A stretch of 32,399 nt of DNA, from assembly GCA_011048515.1 (NCBI GenBank), contig DSDW01000091.1, positions 1 to 32,399 of the forward strand, given 5' to 3'. Numbering within the stretch: the stretch's first letter is position 1; every line of letters begins with the position of its first letter. Position numbers and translations under genes: made by a program. Below, piece by piece: positions 17,098 through 25,290 of the stretch. Origin of the DNA: Campylobacterota bacterium (lineage in GTDB: Bacteria; Campylobacterota; Campylobacteria; Campylobacterales; Sulfurovaceae). The notes beneath the pieces were generated by a model that worked only from the letters and a program-made list of their open reading frames with translations, was not told where the DNA came from and did not search any database.

Positions 17098-17532
17098 TTA
17101 TTTTTGACACTCTTTAGTGAAAAATATATCACTTGCAAACTCTTCACCGCCCTCTTTTCTGTCCGACCCAAAACTGATCAGCTCAACCGTACCCTCTTGG
17201 TTGATATAAGTGAAAGGACTTTTCCATGCATCTTTAGGAAGACGTTCCATATAAGGTTTTACACTATAACCCGGATATTTTTCCGGATCAGGGTTTGCAA
17301 GTAATGCCTCAATACCTTCTTCTGTATCGGGAAGCACACCATTATCAAGTTTAAACATGTCAAGCGCTTTGTTTATTTCAGCCATTTGGATACATACTTG
17401 GTCTCTTTTGGCCTGGTCTGCTCTGTCCATGAGTGAGGGCGCTACCATGGCAACCAGTAAACCGAGTATCGCAATCACAATAAGCAGTTCAATGAGGGAA
17501 AAGGCTTTTCTCAAGTTTTTTCTGTTTTTCAT
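17098..17532 (-). CDS. gspG: type II secretion system major pseudopilin GspG
   Basis: 'AFSLIELLIVIAILGLLVAMVAPSLMDRADQAKRDQVCIQMAEINKALDMFKLDNGVLPDTEEGIEALL...KPYMERLPKDAWKSPFTYI...ISFGSD' GspG hallmarks. Confidence 0.92.
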   Translation of the reverse strand: MKNRKNLRKAFSLIELLIVIAILGLLVAMVAPSLMDRADQAKRDQVCIQMAEINKALDMFKLDNGVLPDTEEGIEALLANPDPEKYPGYSVKPYMERLPKDAWKSPFTYINQEGTVELISFGSDRKEGGEEFASDIFFTKECQK

Positions 17533-17619
17533 GTGCTTAAGTCCTTAGTGTATTTATTTGGCTATAATAGCTAAACAAAATTAATGAATAAATGAATTTT
17601 ACTTTAATAGAGCTTGTAG
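17533..17619. promoter_or_regulatory. divergent promoter region between the two T2SS arms
   Basis: Palindromic 'gctataatagc' (17561-17571) supplies TATAAT on + (17563-17568) and TATTAT on -; only about 87 bp between divergent start codons. Confidence 0.55.
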
Positions 17620-18519
17620 ATGGATAAAACCCACCCCCCCAAACAGCGTCGAGGTATAGCCTTGCTTATTACGCTGGTTACCATAACGATAATCACTGTG
17701 ATGATAGGTATATTACTTGGTGCACTTGATAGTGTACGAAAAGACTCCAGGAATACGACAGCACTACTTCAGGCAAATACTTATTACGCGGATATTGCAA
17801 AATTGTTAAAAGAGTTCAAAGAAAAAGAACTGCTCTTTAGTACGCTTTATCAATCGCCGATTCCTTTTATGAGCGAAGATGGTGCTTTTTCAATTATTAT
17901 AGAGTGCAAACCATTATTGGCAGGAGTCAATATCAATTGGTTGGGAATGGAACATGATACCAAAATGTATCCCAAATATGCTATAACTCAAAAACTTTTT
18001 GATGCGATTGCTGTAGAATATGATCTTGAAGATCCCGGAATGTTACTTGAAATGCTGCTTGAAGAGATAGGAACCGGGAGCAAATTTGTCGAAAAAGAGC
18101 GAAGTAGGCTCTTTCAAAAAAGAGGTATAATATCTTTTCAACAATTTGAATCCATTTTGAGTCGATATCAAATGCAGGCAGATGACCCTGGAGTTGGCGG
18201 GGTGCCTTGGAACCGATTCTTCGCATTTGTCCCTGAAGCAGAGGCCATTGATGGTGATCATATGTCTGCAGAGCTTGTATCATTATTATTTGATGTAGAT
18301 ATGACGATAGTAAAGGAAGAGTGGCAGGCGGGCGATGGTGCTTTGGCACAGTTTGCATTAACCTACGGTTTGGAGTATGATACTAAGATATTTTCCAAGA
18401 AATTTATAGAGTATGCCCAATGTGAAGTAGGATTTGATTATGCACAGGAAAGATATAGATTTTCGTTTGTTGATATGGAAGGGGAGGTAAAGCATTTTGA
18501 ATTTCTTGGAAGACAATAA
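17620..18519 (+). CDS. GspK-like minor pseudopilin
   Basis: 'QRRGIALLITLVTITIITVMIGILLGALDSVRKDSRN': prepilin-type segment without Glu at +5, as in GspK; first gene of the plus arm. Confidence 0.7.
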   Translation: MDKTHPPKQRRGIALLITLVTITIITVMIGILLGALDSVRKDSRNTTALLQANTYYADIAKLLKEFKEKELLFSTLYQSPIPFMSEDGAFSIIIECKPLLAGVNINWLGMEHDTKMYPKYAITQKLFDAIAVEYDLEDPGMLLEMLLEEIGTGSKFVEKERSRLFQKRGIISFQQFESILSRYQMQADDPGVGGVPWNRFFAFVPEAEAIDGDHMSAELVSLLFDVDMTIVKEEWQAGDGALAQFALTYGLEYDTKIFSKKFIEYAQCEVGFDYAQERYRFSFVDMEGEVKHFEFLGRQ

Positions 18520-19420
18520 AAAGCTCGTATTGGTCCATCGGTCAATGCCGCAGATGGAGATAAAGCAGCCGATCAATGTGATGCTTACTCCGCAATTTTA
18601 TACGCTGAAAAAAGAGATCCTTCCTATAAAGTTTGCCTATCAGGCAAAAAGGATCGCTGCTTCTCTCTTTGAGGGGATGGTGCCGGAGAGAAGAACCTAC
18701 GATTATTTTGTCTATAAAGAGGGGGATCAGTGGGTATTTATCGCTTACAGTCTGGAGGAGATCATCGAGTTTCTTCAGAGTAAAGGCCTCTACCCGGAGT
18801 CTATCTCGAAACTTTTTTTTGCTCAGCAAGCTGTCGCTGTTTTCAGAGAACCTTATCTCTTAAGCGACAAGGAAGTACTGGGGGTTGTGGATGACAAAGT
18901 TGTGGTCATGCCAAGATCAGCGGTCGGGGATGAAGCACTCAATACCACGATGGAACTGCCTAACCCGACAAAAGGTATCGCGATACAAAGCGCTTATGCT
19001 TCGGTCCTGAGCCTGAAAGAGGCGTTGGGTTTTGCGGCCATATTTCTCCTTTTTTCCGTACTGTTTATCGCCGAAGGGGTACGATATGGAGGAGATACAA
19101 AAGCCGGAACGCAGGAACTTGAAAGTCTGATCGAAGCAAATCCCTCTTTATCCAGTCAATATACAAGAGAGAGTATCGCTGCCAAGTATCGAAAGATCGA
19201 TGAGGCGGAAAGAAAAAAACGTGAAACGATCAAGGTCCTTCTGGAGATGATCTCCAAAGGCGTAGAGCTGCAGGCGCTCTATATTGATGAAAAAGGCTTT
19301 CGGGCAGAGTATGCCGTAAATGAGCCAAGCGCGATCAGGCGGATAGAAAGTCAAGCCAAAAAAGCGAAGTTTACCCTTCAAAAGAGTACTGAGGGAATCA
19401 AAGTGGAGGGAAGATTATGA
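18497..19420 (+). CDS. T2SS assembly platform GspL-like protein
   Basis: 307 aa with a single TM 'LGFAAIFLLFSVLFIAEGV' after an actin-like cytoplasmic part; position between GspK-like and GspM-like genes. Confidence 0.5.
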   Translation: MNFLEDNKKLVLVHRSMPQMEIKQPINVMLTPQFYTLKKEILPIKFAYQAKRIAASLFEGMVPERRTYDYFVYKEGDQWVFIAYSLEEIIEFLQSKGLYPESISKLFFAQQAVAVFREPYLLSDKEVLGVVDDKVVVMPRSAVGDEALNTTMELPNPTKGIAIQSAYASVLSLKEALGFAAIFLLFSVLFIAEGVRYGGDTKAGTQELESLIEANPSLSSQYTRESIAAKYRKIDEAERKKRETIKVLLEMISKGVELQALYIDEKGFRAEYAVNEPSAIRRIESQAKKAKFTLQKSTEGIKVEGRL

Positions 19421-19818
19421 ATTTCAGGCGATATCAAAATGAAATGATCGCGGCTGTATCTCTACTGCTCATGCTTACCGCATTTTTTTTCAAGGAGGGA
19501 CAGATCAGCGGAAAAGAGGAGCGGATGAACGTGTTGCAGGATTCTGTATCTGAAATGCGAGAGGTGATTGCGCTCAAGGAGATATGGGATGACAAGGAGT
19601 TGGATAAAAAAGCGAAAGAGTTGCAGACGGCAGTAGCCCCCTCCAAGGTGAAATGGAATCAAAAAAGCAAAAAAGTGACTGCAAGTTATCAGGGGCTGAG
19701 TGTCGATGAGTTCAACGTCCTTCTGAAAAAACTCTTGAACCTGGGAGTGGAGATAGAGTTATTTGATGTGAAAAAAGAGCGTACACTCTATGATGTGGAG
19801 TTAAGATGCAAATGGTAA
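19417..19818 (+). CDS. GspM-like small bitopic protein
   Basis: N-terminal TM 'MIAAVSLLLMLTAFFF' plus coiled/ferredoxin-like periplasmic part; ATGA overlap with the upstream gene. Confidence 0.5.
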   Translation: MNFRRYQNEMIAAVSLLLMLTAFFFKEGQISGKEERMNVLQDSVSEMREVIALKEIWDDKELDKKAKELQTAVAPSKVKWNQKSKKVTASYQGLSVDEFNVLLKKLLNLGVEIELFDVKKERTLYDVELRCKW

Positions 19819-20321
19819 AAAAGATAGCAATCCTCATTGCCGTACTCTGGCTTGCCGTGATCGTGATGATGCCAAAACAGGAACTCTACTATCTTCTTGA
19901 ACAGGAGCTGGCAAAGAAGGATATCAAAATCAGCTCCGAGAAGATCAGCGAAGGCTGGTTCTCCCTCAGTCTCAAAGAGCCTTCGGTGTATGTCAAGGGT
20001 ATCAAGGTCGCAACGGTCGAAGAGATAGATATTTTTACTTTGCTTTTTTACAGCAGAGCCTCATTGAAGGGGCTGCTTCTTGACAGTTCGCTCGAAAGGT
20101 TCGCTCCAGGGCAGATCGATCAGTCAATACTGACACAAAGTGTGTTGAATCCGTTCAAGGTGGCGATCAGCGGCAACGGAGCATTTGGAGAAGCTGAAGG
20201 CTCAGTAAATTTAAAAGAGAATCAACTCAAGCTGAAATTTTCTGACAATAAGGATCTTGGCATGTTAAGATCAAAGCTGAAAAAAGATGAAGAAGGGTGG
20301 ATCTATGAAACATCTTTTTAA
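19806..20321 (+). CDS. GspN-like protein
   Basis: N-terminal TM plus repetitive beta segment 'EKISEGWFSLSLKEPSVYVKGIKVATVEEIDIFTLLF', similar in style to GspN; located in the T2SS operon. Confidence 0.5.
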   Translation: MQMVKKIAILIAVLWLAVIVMMPKQELYYLLEQELAKKDIKISSEKISEGWFSLSLKEPSVYVKGIKVATVEEIDIFTLLFYSRASLKGLLLDSSLERFAPGQIDQSILTQSVLNPFKVAISGNGAFGEAEGSVNLKENQLKLKFSDNKDLGMLRSKLKKDEEGWIYETSF

Positions 20322-21162
20322 GCCTGAGAGAATGAAACAGGTAATGCTCATTTTAGTGGCCATACTGGTTGTGAAACTTTTATGGGTTGTGGTCGCATTT
20401 ATTTGGTTACCTACTGCAGGGGTAGAATACAGTGAGGAGCGGGGGATCAAAAACCTCTACTACAGGGTCAGGATTGCATCGGACAGACAACCCCAAATAG
20501 TTGAACAGCAGAAGGCTGTGCCTCAAGCCAGTATTAAAGATATCGATCTTCTGGGCATCTATAGTGCTTCGGGTAGTACTGTGGTCACGGTACAACATAA
20601 AGGGAAAACGAAAGTATTATCGAGAGGCGAATCGATTAATGACTTCGTACTGGAAGGAGCGGGGAGTGATTTTGCAACATTCAGCAAAGAGGAGAAGCTC
20701 TATACTGTGACACTGCTCAAGCCCAAGAAAAGCAGCGGCGGTACAGGCAGTATCAAAACCGTGAATGGTTCAGATACGGAGCGTCCAAAAGAGGCTAAAA
20801 ATGAACAAGACAAGACACCTTCGGGAGAGATCGTTGATGCAGGCGACAGAAAGATTATCGATCGCTCACTGCTGACCCACTATACAACCAATATGGATGA
20901 TATCTTCAAGGATATCGGGATCCAGGATATGAAAGAGGGGGATACTGTGACAGGTTTCAAGGTAAGCTTTGTTCGTAGAGGAAGCCACTTTTCAAAACTT
21001 GGCCTACAAAAAGGCGACATCATAAAATCTGTCAACGGGCAGGAGATCAACAGCTACAATGCTGCCTTTGGCATCTTCAAGGAAGTTCAAAATATGGCAA
21101 ACATGACACTGGTCATAATCAGAGACAATAAAGAGATGGAGTTAGAGTATGAAGTTAACTAA
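20305..21162 (+). CDS. GspC-like protein with PDZ domain
   Basis: N-terminal TM, homology-region-like 'IDLLGIYSASGSTVVTVQHKGKTKVLSRGESI', C-terminal PDZ 'SFVRRGSHFSKLGLQKGDIIKSVNGQEINSYNAAFGIFKEVQN'; start at 20305 (MKHLFK) preferred over 20287. Confidence 0.7.
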   Translation: MKHLFKPERMKQVMLILVAILVVKLLWVVVAFIWLPTAGVEYSEERGIKNLYYRVRIASDRQPQIVEQQKAVPQASIKDIDLLGIYSASGSTVVTVQHKGKTKVLSRGESINDFVLEGAGSDFATFSKEEKLYTVTLLKPKKSSGGTGSIKTVNGSDTERPKEAKNEQDKTPSGEIVDAGDRKIIDRSLLTHYTTNMDDIFKDIGIQDMKEGDTVTGFKVSFVRRGSHFSKLGLQKGDIIKSVNGQEINSYNAAFGIFKEVQNMANMTLVIIRDNKEMELEYEVN

Positions 21163-23137
21163 AATAATTTTAGGTGTGCTATTGATCTTTTCAGCAGGAC
21201 TATATGCACAAGAGGAAGAGACTGTCGAAGTAAACTTTAGAGACCTGGAAGTGGAAGACTTTGTTCAGATGGTTTCCAAAATCACACAGAAAAATATTTT
21301 AATGGAAGGCAATCTAAAAGGGAAAATCAACTTTATTACGACAAAACCCATTAAAAAGAGTTCGCTTTTTACCTTAGCAAACTCTATCTTGGCAGGGAAA
21401 GGTTATACCATTGTTGATCAGGGGGATTTTTATAAGGTTGTAAAAAGTCAGGGTGCCCCCAGCGAAGGTGTGCCGGTTGGCAGCAGTATAGAGGGAGATA
21501 CACTTAGAACAGTAATGTTCCCGCTCAAAAGTTCAAACGCCGCAGTGCTGCGGGCAAAGATCAAACCTTTGCTTGATAAAAGCGATGAAGTTATTTCTTT
21601 TAAGGAAAATAATGTTCTGGCAATCACTGCAAAACCTAGGACATTAGCCTCTGTATCCAAGATTATCAATGCAGTTGAGGAACGAGGGGAAAAGAAATCT
21701 GTAGTGATTCGACTCAAAAATGCATCTTCCAGAGAAATTTTCGATAATGTTAAAAATATGGCAACCAAGATCTTTCCCAAAGATATAGAAAGTGAAACTG
21801 TGGATATTTTTAATGATGAAGCAACGAACTCTATCATTCTTGTTGGGCAACAGGAAAATATTCAAAGAATGATCAAGTATGTGAAGCAGTTGGATATCAA
21901 AGGAGAAAGCGTTACCCAGAAAATGTATGTCGTCAGACTTCAAAACTCCAACGTTGAAGAGATGGAGAAGATACTCAGTCAGCTCATCTCACAGATGAAC
22001 AGCATGACACCGGATACACCTACGAAACAGGGTGAGAAACCACAAAAAGCGATGGTGGTTTCGGATATCGAGAGAAATGCATTGGTTATATTGGCAACAT
22101 CGGAGCAGATGAAAAACATCCGAGAAACGGTCAATCAGATCGATATCCCAAAGGTACAGGTCTATGTGAAAGCGCGTATCGTGGAGATCAACAAAAACCT
22201 GGCCTCACAGATAGGGATGCGTTATGGATTTGAAGGAGGGGCGATCACTTCCCAGGGGCTTTTCTCTGCAGCAGCCAATATGGGAGCCTCCTCTTTGATG
22301 GTGTCTCCGACACTATTAGGGTTTTTGAACAATCAGACAACACGATATGATAACTTTGGAAATCCATATACATCAACAGAGAGACCGTTTCAGTTTGACT
22401 CCAACATTTCCGAAGTGTTTGCACTGGGTGCACAGATGGACCTGCTTGAAAAAAATGGTGCGGCACATATCCTCAGCGAACCTTCGATCCTCTGTACCAA
22501 CAACAAAGAGGCGGAGATCTATGTGGGGCAGACCCAATCTATCCTGACCCAGGCGCAGCAGTCCACGCAGGGACAGGGGAATATCATCAACAACTACTCC
22601 AGAGAGGATATAGGGATCACCCTCAAAGTGAAACCGCGTCTTTCCAGCAACAACCAGGTGACACTGGAGGTGGTGACCGAGATAGAAGATGTCCTTCCCG
22701 GATCTTCTGCCTCAGCAGATAGACCGACAACAACAAAGAGAAAAGTCACGACTAATGCCATCGTCAACAACGGGGAGACGATCATCCTTGGGGGACTGAT
22801 CAAAAGATCGGGAGGAAATGGTGAATCACAGGTACCGATACTCGGCGATATTCCTATTGTGGGAGAACTTCTCTTCAGCAGTAACTCTGATGTTGAAAGC
22901 GAGGAGAACGTTGTCATCTATCTTACGCCTTATATCGTAAGAAAAAGCGGGGATCTTCAAAGACTCAAGTCTGTACTGACAGAGCTTGAAGAGGTACAGA
23001 ACAGATATAACGAATATGTTTATGAAGGACTTGAAAACGGTGCGCTGAGCACACCAAAAAGCGAGGGAAACAGTCCTGCAAGCCAAAGGATCAAAAGAAA
23101 AACAAAAAGCAATTTGGCAATCTTGGATGAGGAGTAG
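21149..23137 (+). CDS. gspD: type II secretion system secretin GspD
   Basis: Signal peptide, N0-N3 domains, secretin core 'EPSILCTNNKEAEIYVGQTQSI...TLKVKPRLSSNNQVTLEV...TTKRKVTTNAIVNNGETIILGGLIK...VPILGDIPIVGELLFSS'. Confidence 0.95.
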   Translation: MKLTKIILGVLLIFSAGLYAQEEETVEVNFRDLEVEDFVQMVSKITQKNILMEGNLKGKINFITTKPIKKSSLFTLANSILAGKGYTIVDQGDFYKVVKSQGAPSEGVPVGSSIEGDTLRTVMFPLKSSNAAVLRAKIKPLLDKSDEVISFKENNVLAITAKPRTLASVSKIINAVEERGEKKSVVIRLKNASSREIFDNVKNMATKIFPKDIESETVDIFNDEATNSIILVGQQENIQRMIKYVKQLDIKGESVTQKMYVVRLQNSNVEEMEKILSQLISQMNSMTPDTPTKQGEKPQKAMVVSDIERNALVILATSEQMKNIRETVNQIDIPKVQVYVKARIVEINKNLASQIGMRYGFEGGAITSQGLFSAAANMGASSLMVSPTLLGFLNNQTTRYDNFGNPYTSTERPFQFDSNISEVFALGAQMDLLEKNGAAHILSEPSILCTNNKEAEIYVGQTQSILTQAQQSTQGQGNIINNYSREDIGITLKVKPRLSSNNQVTLEVVTEIEDVLPGSSASADRPTTTKRKVTTNAIVNNGETIILGGLIKRSGGNGESQVPILGDIPIVGELLFSSNSDVESEENVVIYLTPYIVRKSGDLQRLKSVLTELEEVQNRYNEYVYEGLENGALSTPKSEGNSPASQRIKRKTKSNLAILDEE

Positions 23138-24652
23138 GTGATGCAGTTTTCACGTCTACAGGATGTCAACTTGGACGCGTTGTGGGAAGAGGAGATCAAC
23201 CACAAGCTGGCGATCAAGCACGCTCTGCTTTTCAGCACCGTTGAAGGCGAAAAGGCCTCCATCGTAGAGGAAAAGACCCTCGCGGATGCCCTCAACTATC
23301 TTTCCAAGCTGGATCTGGATTATCCGATCTACCTGGTAGATGCGGAGAGTTTTACCCGACTGAAAAACAAATTTTTGGAGATCCAGACGGGGAGTGACTT
23401 CGAAGAGATGTCAACAACCTCCGAAGAACTCATCGAGGTTGAAGCGGACCTTCTGGAGTTTATTCGGAATTCACAGGATCTGCTTGCCAGCGAAGAGTCG
23501 GCGCCGATCATCAAGCTGGTCAACTCACTCTTTTTCCAGGCGATTCAAAAAGGCTCAAGTGATATCCATATCGAGAGCGGTGAACGCAAAGGAGAAGTTC
23601 GTCTGCGTATCGACGGTGCACTGAAAAAACATATCGACCTTGAGAAAAATATTATTGGACTGGTGATCAACCGTATCAAGGTCATCTCAAGTCTGGACAT
23701 CTCAGAGAAGCGCGTACCTCAGGACGGCCGTACCCAGATCATGATCTCAGGCAAAACGATCGATGTGAGGGTCTCTATCCTCCCTACCTATTACGGTGAG
23801 AGGGTGGTGATGAGGATCCTTTCGCAAAGTGAGCATATTCCGACACTTGAATCGTTGGGGTTTCAGCCCGATATCACCAAAAACCTCTATAAGCTGCTCA
23901 ACCATGCGCATGGTATGATCTTGGTGACCGGACCTACGGGTTCGGGGAAGTCCACCACACTGCATGCCTGCCTGCAGCATATCGCCACACCCGATAAGAA
24001 CATTATCACCGTAGAAGATCCGGTAGAATACAATGCGGAGAATATCTCCCAGATCCAGGTCAACACCAAAGTGGGGCTGACCTTTGCTTCGGGGCTTCGC
24101 TCTATTTTGAGACAGGACCCTGATATTATCATGGTGGGGGAGATCCGTGACTCTGAGACCGCTGAGATCGCACTGCGCTCCGCACTGACAGGGCACCTTC
24201 TGCTCTCTACCCTGCACACCAATGATGCGACCTCCTCTCTGAGCCGTCTGATCGATATGGATATCGAGAGCTTCCTTATCTCGTCAACACTCCTGGGTGT
24301 TTTGGCACAAAGATTGACAAGAAAACTTTGCCCTGAGTGCAAAGAAGCGATACCGTTGCCAAAACATATCACGGATGAACTCGATATTGATCCGGAGCAG
24401 ATGTATTTTCATGCGGTAGGGTGCAAGGCATGCGACTTCACAGGCTACCGTGGAAGACAGGCGATCGCTGAGCTCTTCATGATCGATGATCATGTCAAAG
24501 AGATGATGAAGCAGGGGGCGAATGACCACGAGATTCGTGAAGCGATGAAGAAAAAAGGGATGAAAACAATTGCCGATAAACTCAAAGAGATGCTCGTAGC
24601 GGGAGAAACAAGCTATGAAGAAGCATTGCGTGTCGGACTCATGGATGGGTAA
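23138..24652 (+). CDS. gspE: type II secretion system ATPase GspE
   Basis: Walker A 'GPTGSGKSTTLHACL', Asp box 'ITVEDPVEYNAENISQIQVN', 'RQDPDIIMVGEIRDSETAEIALRSALTGHLLLSTLHTNDA', Zn-binding CPEC...CKAC; start GTG 23138 or ATG 23141. Confidence 0.95.
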   Translation: MMQFSRLQDVNLDALWEEEINHKLAIKHALLFSTVEGEKASIVEEKTLADALNYLSKLDLDYPIYLVDAESFTRLKNKFLEIQTGSDFEEMSTTSEELIEVEADLLEFIRNSQDLLASEESAPIIKLVNSLFFQAIQKGSSDIHIESGERKGEVRLRIDGALKKHIDLEKNIIGLVINRIKVISSLDISEKRVPQDGRTQIMISGKTIDVRVSILPTYYGERVVMRILSQSEHIPTLESLGFQPDITKNLYKLLNHAHGMILVTGPTGSGKSTTLHACLQHIATPDKNIITVEDPVEYNAENISQIQVNTKVGLTFASGLRSILRQDPDIIMVGEIRDSETAEIALRSALTGHLLLSTLHTNDATSSLSRLIDMDIESFLISSTLLGVLAQRLTRKLCPECKEAIPLPKHITDELDIDPEQMYFHAVGCKACDFTGYRGRQAIAELFMIDDHVKEMMKQGANDHEIREAMKKKGMKTIADKLKEMLVAGETSYEEALRVGLMDG

Positions 24653-24658
24653 AATAGC

Positions 24659-25243
24659 GTGTTGAAACGTAAGGCTTTTACTCTTCTTGAGGTACTGATC
24701 TCGATCGCACTGCTAACCCTTGTCATGCTTACGCTCAATCACAGCGTAGCGATACTTCGCGACTCCAATACCCACCTGTTTGATTATCTGAAAACTGCAA
24801 AAAGCGAAACAAAAGTACTCAATACGCTCTATCTGGATATTGCCGGCTCTGACGGGAACCTTACGATCTCCAAGGATGAGTTTTCGAGACTCTGTATCGA
24901 AGAGACGACAAACTCACTTTATGAACTTCCTACGGCAAAAGTGTGTTGGGTGGTTTTAAAGCAGGATAATACACTAGCACGCGTAGAAGGAAACAACTAT
25001 AGTATTCCGGTCGGATATGAAAGCCATGTTGAAGTAGATGTTTTGGTCAAAAATCTTGAGCTTTTTGATACCTACCATGAAAAAGGTAAAGTTCTAGTGT
25101 TGATAAAGGAACGTAATAAGGAGGCAATGGGATTTATGATACAGGGGATCACTAAACCGGAACCTAAAAAGAAAGATAATAACACAACCCAACAGGGGAA
25201 CGTACCCTCCTCACCCGCAAACTCTCAGCCAAATTTAATCTGA
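24659..25243 (+). CDS. prepilin-type pseudopilin (GspJ/GspI-like)
   Basis: 'KAFTLLEVLISIALLTLVMLTLNHSVAILRDS'; non-ATG start (GTG 24659 or TTG 24662) just after gspE. Confidence 0.75.
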   Translation: MLKRKAFTLLEVLISIALLTLVMLTLNHSVAILRDSNTHLFDYLKTAKSETKVLNTLYLDIAGSDGNLTISKDEFSRLCIEETTNSLYELPTAKVCWVVLKQDNTLARVEGNNYSIPVGYESHVEVDVLVKNLELFDTYHEKGKVLVLIKERNKEAMGFMIQGITKPEPKKKDNNTTQQGNVPSSPANSQPNLI

Positions 25244-25290
25244 CCATAAATTTTGTTACAATACTTACTACCATCAAGGAGGAGTAAGCC

